This document shows positions 56,000 to 64,000 of a DNA stretch of 64,000 bases, piece after piece. Below the pieces are notes generated by a model that searched no databases, was not told the DNA's origin, and was given only the letters and a program-made list of their open reading frames with translations. Each line of letters begins with the position of its first letter. Position 1 is the stretch's first letter. Made by a program: the position numbers and the translations under genes. This stretch comes from Rhizomys pruinosus. Taxonomy: Eukaryota > Chordata > Mammalia > Rodentia > Spalacidae. The stretch spans positions 1,593,527 to 1,657,526 of the forward strand of contig VZQC01006699.1 in the NCBI GenBank assembly GCA_009823505.1, in the 5' to 3' direction.

Positions 56000-56204
56000 A
56001 TAAAGGATATTCTACACTTTTACCTCCACCACCTTCTCTTGATTATAGCTGAGTCATAAATTCTCCTAGATTCAAAGAGATGACGGACTTCATTTTTTAT
56101 AGGGACGTGGCTGTCGTTCGTAGAACTCTCTGTAGTGATGGGACTGTTCTGTGTGCAGTATTTTGGGTGGCAGTCGTCCCCCCCCCAAAGTGACTGTTAA
56201 GGGT

Positions 56205-56634
56205 TTTTTTGGGGGGGTGTCATTTTGAGACAGGGTTTCCCTGTAGCTCCAGCTGTCCTGGAACTCACTATGTAAACCAGGCTGGCCTTGAACTCATAGA
56301 GATCCTCCTGCCTCTGCCTCTGCCTCTGCCTCCCAAGTGCTAGGATTAAAGGCATGCACCACCATGCCTGGCTGGTTGTTTATTTATTTGGTGCTTTTGA
56401 GACAGGGTCTCCCTATAGCCCCAGCTGGCCTGGAACTAGCCCTGTAGACCAGGCTGGCCTTGAACTCAGAGATCCACCTGCCTCTGCCTCCCAAGTGCTG
56501 GGATTAAAGGTGTCCGACACCCTACCTGGCTTAAAGACGGTTCTTAGCCACATGTGGGTACTGGGATTCGAACCCCAGACCTCTGTAAGAGCAGTCACTG
56601 GTGCTCTTAACCACTGAGCCACCTCTCCAGCCCC
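56205..56634 (-). mobile_element. Two antisense B1s (56222-56375, 56393-56530) and a B2 head (56533-56634)
   Basis: Both B1s keep aggctggccttgaactca and gcaccaccatgcctggc-type ends; the first has a (TGCCTC)n expansion at 56310-56332. The B2 piece runs from aaagacggttcttagcc to cacctctccagcccc. Confidence 0.88.
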
Positions 56635-56639
56635 AATAT

Positions 56640-56815
56640 TTATTATTTTTTATGTGAATGAGTGTATTGCCTGCATGTAAGTGCACCCGTGTCATGCAGT
56701 GCCCGTGGAGGCTGGAAGAGGGAGTTCAACAACCCCCCTTCCAGAACTGGGGTTATGAATGGTTATTAGCCTGCGTGGGTACTGGGACTCGAACTAGGGT
56801 CCACTGGAAGAAAAT
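56640..56815 (-). mobile_element. Antisense B2, older
   Basis: tttatgtgaatgagtgtatt, gtgtcatgcagtgcccgtgg and gtgggtactgggactcgaac. Confidence 0.78.
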
Positions 56816-57057
56816 TTTTCTAATTTTTCAGTTTCATGATCCAAACTATATTTAAAGTGGAAAGTACTATAAAAATCTTTATATTTAGGACATCTTTTTC
56901 CTAAAGAATATCTTTCGTTTAAAACCCAGAACTGAGTTTTAAATTGTATGCTGTTTTAATTGAAATTGTCCCATTCAAGCAGTCTACATAGATCAGTGCG
57001 ATTCTAGAAGACAGTGTAGAATAGATGATGCTGTTTTGGCTTTTTTCAGAAAATAAA

Positions 57058-57590
57058 AGGTCTGGGCATGGTGGTGCACCCCTTTAATCCTAGCACCTAG
57101 GAGGAAGAATCAGGCAGATTTCTGTGAGATCAAGGCCAGTCTGGTCCACTTAGCAAGTTGCAGGCCAAGTGGGGCTATGGGAGACCCTGCCTCAAAATGA
57201 ATGAACGAATGAATAAATGAATGAATGAATGAATAGAAAATAACAGTTTATAACACTATCTTAAAAATTCATAAATTTAGCCAGGCGTGGTGGCCCATAC
57301 CTTTAATCCTAGCACTTGGGAGGCAGAGGCAGGCAATTCTTTGTGAGTTCAAGGCCAGCCTGGTCTACAGAGTGAGTTCCAGGACAGCTGGGGCTACAGG
57401 GAGACCCTGTCTCGAAAAGACCAAAAAAAAAAAAAAATCAATTAAGCAGGGTGTGGTGGAGCATGCCTTTAATCCCAGCACTTGGGAGGCAGAGGCAGGT
57501 GGATCTCTGTGAGTTCAAGGCCAGCCTGGTCTACAGAGCGAGCTCCAGGCTATCTGGGACTAAAGGGAAACCCTGTCCCAAAAATACAAA
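57058..57590 (+). mobile_element. Three plus-strand B1s head to tail
   Basis: 57058-57196 (tail replaced by (ATGA)n, 57197-57235), 57280-57420 and 57443-57590, each beginning with a gccaggcgtggtgg-type head and ending in accctgtct plus A's. The third has the ggactaaagggaaaccctg variant, so they are separate insertions rather than a local duplication. Confidence 0.92.
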
Positions 57591-57769
57591 AAAAAAAAAA
57601 AATTCATAAATTATTCCCCATCATGACAAATTTCTCCTGCCTTAGGATCCAGCTTAGCTCTCTCTTTCTTCATTTGAAAGTCATAGGCATCCTACGTGAA
57701 GGTGTATTGGGTTTTGTCCATGCTTTGGAGGTGGCATCATTTTTGATGCATAAAAGTTTGAGAGATTTT

Positions 57770-58042
57770 ATTTATTTGTTTGTTTATTTATTTATTTATT
57801 TATTTTGAAGCAGGGTTTCCCTATAGCCCCATCTAGCCTGGAACTCACTCTGTAGACCAGGCTGGCCTTGAATTCACATAGATCCGCCTGCCTCTGCCAT
57901 GTGAGTGCTAGGATTAAGGCATGCAACGCCACATCCTGCTTAAAGATGTTCATTAGCCACCATGTGGGTGCTGGGAATCGAGCCCCCTGTCCTCTGCAAG
58001 AGCAGTCATTGCTCTTAACCGCTGAGCCATGTCTCCAGCCCC
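57770..58042 (-). mobile_element. Antisense B1 (57808-57940) and B2 head (57942-58042)
   Basis: (TTTA)n at 57774-57804, then aggctggccttgaattcaca of B1, then aaagatgttcattagccacc to gtctccagcccc of B2. Same B1-joined-to-B2-head arrangement as at 56393-56634. Confidence 0.85.
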
Positions 58043-58068
58043 AAGAGATTTGTTTTGTTTTGTTTTAA

Positions 58069-58321
58069 ATTTTTTTTTTTTAGTTTTAATTAATTAATGC
58101 ATTTATTTGTATGAATGTACTGTCTGCATGCAGGTCTGTGCACCCGTGTCGTGCAATGCCTCGGAGGTCAGAAGAGGGTGTCGGATTCCCCTGGAACTGG
58201 AGTTCTCCTGGAATTGGAGTCACAGAAGGCTCTCAGCCGCCATGTGGGTGCTGGGGATCGAACCCGGGTCCTCTGTAAGAGCAGTCGGCGTTCCCAACCG
58301 CTAGGCCATCTCTCCAGCCCC
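58069..58321 (-). mobile_element. Young antisense B2 with 17-bp duplication
   Basis: Target-site duplication ttgttttgttttaa on both sides (58055-58068, 58322-58335). Confidence 0.94.
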
Positions 58322-58559
58322 TTGTTTTGTTTTAATGTCTTCAGCATGGCACTAGTGGATGTGGCCAGACAGTCACAGGCATAGTAAATGATTTGGTTAG
58401 CAACATACCTGGTATAGGCTTCTTCATACTGTTTATGCTAGAAACTCAGCATGCTGTAGGACTAGAAGGTGACTAGTGAAGAAGACAGCTGTTGGTCATT
58501 AAAGAGATCACTGACTGCTCAGCATTATGTCATTCTTTTTGTTTGTTTGTTTGTTTGGT

Positions 58560-58708
58560 TTTTGTTTTTACAGGACAGGGTCTCCCTGTAGCTCCCAGCT
58601 GTCCTGGAACTCACTCTGTAGACCAGGCTGGCCTTGAACTCACAAAGATCTGCCTGCCTCTGCCTCCTAAGTGCTAGGATTAAAGGCATGTGCCACCACG
58701 CCCAGCTT
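58560..58708 (-). mobile_element. Antisense B1
   Basis: ggacagggtctccctgtagc, aggctggccttgaactcaca and gccaccacgcccagc. Confidence 0.94.
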
Positions 58709-58973
58709 CATTATGTCATTCTTATCACAGGGCACCATGAGACTAGATTCTCTAGAGAAGCCAAGAATCCAGAATTTTAGGTCAAGTTTTGATTTTAAAT
58801 TATGAATACAGAATTATTTATTTAGATGGTAAGCCAGCCAAATAAAACATTTAAGTTATATCTGGTTTGTGAGCTGTAGTTTTCTCCCATTTAAAATAGA
58901 GTTCAGCTTTCTATTCTAGTTAAATCTACCCACCATAATATAAGTATTAACTCATACTAAAAAATAATATCAC

Positions 58974-59205
58974 GGGGGCTGGAGAGATGGCCTGGTGGTT
59001 AAGATCACCGACTGCTCCTGCAGAGGACCCGGGTTTGATCCCCAGCACCCACATGGCAGCTAAGAACCGTCTGTAGCTCCAATTCCAGGAGAACTCCAGT
59101 TCCAGGGGAATCCGATGCCCTGTTTTGACCTCCGCGGCATTGCATGACACGGGTGCACAGACCTGCATGCAGACAGTACATTCATACACATACAAAAATA
59201 AAAAA
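58974..59205 (+). mobile_element. Young plus-strand B2 with 17-bp duplication
   Basis: Short target-site duplication aatatca. A box tggcctggtgg and B box ggtttgatccc each carry a CpG-decay-type change; doubled core kept. Inverted relative to the B2 at 58069, 650 bp away. Confidence 0.92.
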
Positions 59206-59407
59206 ATATCAGAATCATTTTTATCTTGTCTTACCTAGAGTTGAATGATTGACATAGGAATTAAATATGCAAAAAAGGAAATTAAATATGCAGCTAGATT
59301 TCATCTTGGAAGAATGAGTATTAACTTTGTTCTATTTATAAGAGATAACATATCTGTAGAGATAATATATCAAAATACATTGTGTTTTTCTCAAAATTTG
59401 TAAGACC

Positions 59408-59565
59408 TAGCCAGGTGTGGTGGCACACGCCTTTAATCCTAGCACTTGGGAGGCAGAGCCAGGTAGATCTTTGTGAGTTCAAGGCCAGCCTGGTCTACAG
59501 AGTAAGTTCCAGGACAGGTGGGGCTATAGGGAGACCCTGTCTTGAAAAGACAAAAAAAAAAAAAA
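59408..59565 (+). mobile_element. Plus-strand B1, near consensus
   Basis: gccaggtgtggtggcacacg, aggccagcctggtctacaga and accctgtcttgaaaag. Confidence 0.93.
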
Positions 59566-59687
59566 AATTTTTTTTAACTTGTGAGTCAGTCTAGACTCCC
59601 ATCTTTCTTCCTATATCCTGTTTTCTCTGTGTCCTTCTAACCCATCCCACTTTTTTCTTGCCTAAATATCTGTTTTAATTTTTTTAT

Positions 59688-59900
59688 TATTATTTTTTTG
59701 TATGTGTATGAATGTACTGTTTGCATGCAGGTCTGTGCGCCTGTGTCGTGCAATGCCGCGGAGGTCAGAACAGGGTGTCGGATTCCCCTGGAACTGGAGT
59801 TAAAGACAGCTCTCAGCTGCCATGTGGGTGCTGGGGATTGAACCCGGGTCCTCTGCAAGAGCAGTGGGCGCTCTTAACCACTAGGCCATCGCTCCAGCCC
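59688..59900 (-). mobile_element. Young antisense B2 without the 17-bp duplication
   Basis: Flanked by taatttttttt. Single ggaactggagttaaagac core. Confidence 0.9.
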
Positions 59901-59904
59901 TAAT

Positions 59905-60680
59905 TTTTTTTTTAATTGTTTTCTCTAGTCTTTGAGTTTCTATGTGTTCTTTTGACTGCTATTAGAATATTCTTTCTAAACCACAAATCTTGTGTCATTC
60001 ATTTTGGCAAAAGTTTTTCAGAGATTCCCTGTAGTGTTTAGAATAACTTCCAGAACATTGTGCCTTCTGTCCTTCCCTACTTGGACTATTGCCACATTTC
60101 ACAGATGCTGTTTCTTTTGCTTAGTATGAACTTTTCTTCGTCATTACCCCACATCCTGCAGTTTCCAACATATTTTTTGCCAAGACCTTATGAAACTTGG
60201 TATGTATTTCTCCAGTCTGATTTTTGGGGCCCAGAACTTTTCATATATAATTATCTGTTCACCTGTGCGATCTTCTGTTAGAGCACTCTGCTAGATTACT
60301 GTGATGTGATCTGCCTCCCACATTAGACTATATGACTTGAAGTGATTGTGCTTCATTGTATTGGCCTCTGTTGCTTGACTTGCATCTATCAGTTTACCTT
60401 GGTAGAGCTTAATTTAGTTTTTGTATTTTGAAGTTTTATTCTTAGAATAAAATCTACTTAAAATGTAGACAATTTTTTAATTACTGTGGATCTAATCAGT
60501 CCTTTGTAAGTAATTTGTAGGACCTTGATTATAGAAATTTGGAATACTATCTTTACAGTCATTCTTTTAGCTTCCTTTGATATTATAACAAAAAGAAAAA
60601 TATCCAAGAAGTTCTTTTATAATTATTACATAACACAAGGTTCAGTATAGAGAAAGGGCTAATGCTGAAATTGATCATAT
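59905..60680. other. Intron, no recognised repeat
   Basis: About 0.8 kb of ordinary AT-rich sequence without elements that I can name. Confidence 0.5.
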
Positions 60681-60686
60681 TCTCAA

Positions 60687-60990
60687 ACATAGGCGTGATG
60701 GCGCATGCCTTTAATCCCAGCACTTGGAAGGCAGAGGCAAGTGAATCTCTGTGAGTACAAGGCCAGCCTGGTCTATGTAGCGAGTTCATAGCCAGCTGGG
60801 ACTAAAGGGAGACCCTGTCTCAAAAAGACAAAAAAGAAAACAAAACAAAAAACCCTCAGGCCCAAGAGTTAATGGGGCTAGGCGTGATGGCTTACGCCTA
60901 TAACTCAGGCTGATGCAGGAGGATCCTTCTGAGCTTGAGGCCAGCTTGAGCCAGCGAGTTTGAGACCTTGCCTTAAAACCAATCAGTGAG
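60687..60990 (+). mobile_element. Two plus-strand B1s (60687-60830 clear; 60875-60990 decayed)
   Basis: First: ggcgtgatggcgcatgcctt, aggccagcctggtctatgta and accctgtctcaaaaag. Second: ggcgtgatggcttacgccta and gcttgaggccagcttgagcc. Confidence 0.82.
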
Positions 60991-61044
60991 TACGAAATAT
61001 ATTTCTAGGGACAAAAAGGAAATATGAGATTCTAATTTAGTTTT

Positions 61045-61210
61045 TTTTTTTTTTTTTTTTTTCGTTCCTTTTCAAGACAGGGGTCTCCCTGTAGCCCCAG
61101 CTGTCCTAGAACTCACATTGTAGACCAGGCTGGCCTTGAACTCACAAAGATCCTCCTGCCTCTGCCTCGGAGTGCTAGAATTAAAGGCATGCACCACCAT
61201 GCCTGGCTTC
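61045..61210 (-). mobile_element. Antisense B1
   Basis: caagacaggggtctccctgt, aggctggccttgaactcaca and gcaccaccatgcctggc, with poly-T on the left. Confidence 0.93.
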
Positions 61211-61457
61211 TAATTTAGTTTTTCAACAGACTTATAGTCAATGTGTAACAATAGGCTTTCACCTTTTATGACTTGTATATCAAATTTTCCCTAATACTTT
61301 ATATACAGGCAAATGTTGGAGGAAGTTACATGATGAAGAAACAAAAAAACCTTGGCTGAAATAATGTGATCATAATAGTGAATATATTACCTAATAACAT
61401 ACAGCTACAGATCAGAAAACAGGCCTACTTCTCCTTAATAAAAATTTCCAGCTTTTA

Positions 61458-61672
61458 TGGGCTAGAGATGGCTCAGTGGTTGAGAGCACTGGTGCCCTAC
61501 AGAGGACCTGGGTTTGATTCCCAGCACCCACAGGACAGTTACCAACTGTCCATAACTCCAGGTCTAAGGGAATTCAACGCCCTCTTCTGACCTCTTGGGG
61601 ACTTGCACAGCACTGGTACACTTGCATACATGTAGGCAATACACTCATACACAAAAAGTAAAAATAATAAAA
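61458..61672 (+). mobile_element. Plus-strand B2, older
   Basis: gggctagagatggctcagtg, gaggacctgggtttgattcc and ctcttctgacctcttgggga. Confidence 0.9.
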
Positions 61673-61911
61673 TATTTTTTAAATTTCTAGGCTTTGAAAA
61701 ATACTTATTTTTATAATGCAAAAGAAGACCCAGAAATAGTTGTAGCCTAATGAAATATGGAATCTGTCATACATTTGGACAGTGCAAGTTTAAGAAGCAG
61801 AGTTATTGATAAGCTAGTCTCTATTCAAGATGTATTTAAAATTTAGAATTAGACATTTCCCAAAACTTGTAGTTGAGAATTGATGAGCATTATTTGTTAT
61901 ATTCAAAAGCT

Positions 61912-62045
61912 TTGCTGGGCATGGTAGTGAACGCCTTTAGTCCCAGCACTAGGGAGGTAGATACAAGCAGATTTCTGAGTTCTAGTCCAACCAGTGATAC
62001 ATAGTGAGACCTGTCTCAAAACAAACAACCAAATTAAACAAAAAA
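61912..62045 (+). mobile_element. Plus-strand B1, diverged
   Basis: gctgggcatggtagtgaacg, ctttagtcccagcactaggg and gacctgtctcaaaaca. Confidence 0.85.
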
Positions 62046-62144
62046 AATGTTTTACCTGTTTTGGCTACAGAGACTCTCAGTACTAGGAAAATGAAGTGAA
62101 AAATGGATCTTATAAGTGCATTCTAAATAAGATTTCTTTTATTT

Positions 62145-62290
62145 TTTGGTCTTTTCAAGACTGGGTCTCCCTGTAGCCCAGCTGTCCTGGAGCTCACTCT
62201 GTAGACCGGGCTGGCCTTGAACTCACAAAGATCTGCCTGCCTCTGCCTCCCAAGTGCTAGGATTAAAGGCGTGCGCCACCACGCCCAGCT
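62145..62290 (-). mobile_element. Antisense B1
   Basis: caagactgggtctccctgta, gggctggccttgaactcaca and gcgccaccacgcccagc. Confidence 0.94.
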
Positions 62291-62521
62291 CTAATTAAGA
62301 TTTCTCATAAAGTTTTCCTATTATTTCTTTTTTAAAAAAAATATTTTTTTCCAGGTTTACAAAGTCTGAAAATAAACTATAGGTTAATTCCAAAGTACAT
62401 TTAGGGATTCATAGTTTAACTGTAAGCTTGCATACAGGTGAAAAGACATTTAACTTTACATTTCTAAATTACACAGCATATTGATGCATGTTTTGATACA
62501 CTTTTTAAAAAGGTACATCAT

Positions 62522-62742
62522 GGGGCTGGAGAGATGGCCTAGCGGTTAAATCGCTGATTGCTCTTGCAGAGGACCCGGGTTTGATCCCCAGCACCCACAT
62601 GGCAGCTGAAAACCGTCTTTAACTCCAGTTCCGGGGGAATCTGACACCTTCTTCTGACCTCTGTGGCATTGCATAACACAAGTGCACAAACCTACATGCA
62701 GACAGTACATTCATACAAATACAAAAATGAATAAAAATTTTT
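62522..62742 (+). mobile_element. Young plus-strand B2 without the 17-bp duplication
   Basis: Target-site duplication aaaaag(g)tacatcat on both sides. A box tggcctagcgg intact, B box ggtttgatccc with one change. Single aactccagttccggggga core. Confidence 0.93.
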
Positions 62743-62887
62743 AAAAAGTACATCATAAATCTTAGGACTGAGGAAAATAGAGACATAACCTTGGAATTAA
62801 CACCTATAATGATACCAGTCAATGTGGTGGTATTCTAAAAAGTGTTATGAAGTGCCCATTTTACATGTACTATTTATGTATTGGCAG

Positions 62888-63295
62888 TGTGCTGGATAGC
62901 TTTAGTGTCAACTTGACACACCTGGGTAGAGGGAGCTTCAGTTGGGGAATTGGCTCCATTGGACTGGCCTGTGGCCACATCTTTGGAGTATTGTCTTGGT
63001 TGTCAAGCAGTGTGGGAGGGCCCAGCCCACTATGAGTGGTGCCACCTCTGGGCAGGTTGTTGTGTACCGTATAAGAAGGCAGGCTGGGCATGGGCCAGGG
63101 GAGCAAGCCAGTAAGCAGCATTCCTCCATGGCCCGTGCCTCAGCTCCTGCCCCCAGGTTCCTGCCCTGAGCTCCTGCCTTGGGCTCCCTGAATGATGAAT
63201 TACAACCCAGGAGATGTGAGCTGAATAAACCCTTTCCTCCCCAAGTTGGTGTTGGTCAGAGTGTTGGTCAGAGCAATTGAAGAGAAATTAGAACA
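62888..63295 (+). mobile_element. URR1-like rodent element, copy 3
   Basis: Starts gtgctggatagctttagtgt like the copy at 37073 and stays closely similar over about 400 bp, ending near gagaaattagaacag. Short ORFs in it mirror those of the other copy and are not genes. Confidence 0.65.
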
Positions 63296-63379
63296 GGCAA
63301 ATAAAGAAGATGTACCATTTCCTTTGTAAATCATTACTTCTCACCAATTACTTCTCTTTGATAAAATAATATATTTTGT

Positions 63380-63525
63380 GGGGCTGGGATGGTGGCACAT
63401 GCCTTTAATCCCAGCACTCTGGAGGCAGAGGCAGGCAGATGTCTGAGTTCAAAGCCAGCCTGGTCTACATAGTGAGTTCCAGGACAGCTGGGACTAAAGG
63501 GTCTCAAAAAGACATAACAATAACA
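63380..63525 (+). mobile_element. Plus-strand B1
   Basis: ggctgggatggtggcacatg, aagccagcctggtctacata and gactaaagggtctcaaaaag, with a short internal loss before the tail. Confidence 0.9.
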
Positions 63526-63593
63526 ACAATAATGTATTTTGTTGAAAATCTATAATCTTTCTATTCAGAGTTATGAACTGTATTCTCTTCTAG

Positions 63594-63699
63594 TGCTGAT
63601 GAACTTCTTCTAACTGAGATGATGTTTAATGGGCTTTTCAACGACCTTTCTGCAGAACAGGCAACTGCACTATTAAGCTGCTTTGTGTTTCAAGAGAAC
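63594..63699 (+). CDS. Mtrex: Mtrex exon 19 (last in window): helical bundle
   Basis: Codes for about residues 882-917: [20 protein letters not shown], then [16 protein letters not shown]. The [13 protein letters not shown] helix and ALLSCFVF are conserved in the Mtr4/Ski2 C-terminal bundle. Acceptor cttctag at 63593, donor GAGAAC|gtgagt at 63700. The gene continues to the right; about 125 residues and the 3' UTR are missing. Confidence 0.97.
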
Positions 63700-64000
63700 G
63701 TGAGTTAATAGATGTATCCAATTTATTTATTCACATACATAGTTTTGATTAAATAGTAAAATGGTTATTTCTTAATAATGACTATTTCATGTTTACATAT
63801 TATGAATATGAGTTAGAAAGCAGAAACATTAACACAAATGTAGTATAGAATTACATATATAAATTGGTATCAGAAAGAATAGAATAAGGACTTATTTGTG
63901 AGCAGTCATCATTAATCAGACCAAGTTTTTAATTTGTTGTGTAGCCCAGTTTATTATGTGATGATTTGTCTAGTCAGATCTAGAAAGAACAAGTAAACCA

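Noticed and set aside
57058..57590. Three similar units in a row as a possible tandem array or CRISPR-like repeat
   Set aside because: The units are whole B1 SINEs with different tails and variant bases, inserted separately; no spacer-repeat regularity.
1..64000. A second protein-coding gene nested in Mtrex introns
   Set aside because: I looked on both strands; every ORF above about 60 codons outside the Mtrex exons falls in a repeat, a microsatellite, noise, or has no recognisable family feature.

Overview
The window is chromosomal DNA from a rodent. It carries dense B1 (7SL-derived) and B2 (tRNA-derived) SINEs on both strands, a few ID-like SINEs, one LINE-1 piece and several copies of a URR1-like rodent element. 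B1 plus B2 points to a muroid or close relative. The young B2 subfamily has a 17-bp internal duplication that I do not recognise from mouse or rat, so the species is probably neither, but I cannot name it.

The only gene I can support is on the plus strand and fills the window: Mtrex (Skiv2l2/Mtr4), the 3'-5' Ski2-like RNA helicase that feeds RNA to the nuclear exosome in the TRAMP, NEXT and PAXT complexes. I place 19 consecutive coding exons between 860 and 63699, all with GT...AG introns and unbroken phase. They total 2349 nt (783 codons), about residues 135 to 917 of a roughly 1042-residue protein. Missing are the N-terminal tail (about 134 residues, promoter and first exons, to the left) and the end of the helical bundle (about 125 residues, to the right). 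Exons 1-11 of the window (860-19692) carry the two RecA domains with all helicase motifs. Exon 12 and the start of exon 13 cover the winged-helix region, exons 13-17 the arch/KOW insertion, and exons 18-19 the start of the C-terminal helical bundle.

The rest is intron. Layout: 1-20 kb, the RecA exons with scattered SINEs; about 21-29 kb, a stretch with many small indels in its repeats and a corrupted second copy of exon 13 with its flanks (26.3-28.9 kb), ending at an N in a homopolymer, directly before the clean copy (29.0-31.0 kb); 31-45 kb, arch exons and a 10.6-kb SINE-rich intron; 45-52 kb, three exons and several young B2s; 52.3-63.6 kb, an 11.3-kb intron with an antisense 5'-complete but 3'-less LINE-1, B1/B2 clusters and another URR1-like copy; then the last exon.

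I found no RNA gene, CRISPR array, new gene or new enzymatic system. The observations most worth checking are the probable false duplication of exon 13, a self-compensating set of indels in exon 12, the B2 subfamily with its 17-bp duplication, two composite B2 insertions, and inverted B2 pairs around single Mtrex exons. Residue numbers are approximate and were obtained by aligning to the family from memory (DEIH glutamate taken as residue 253).
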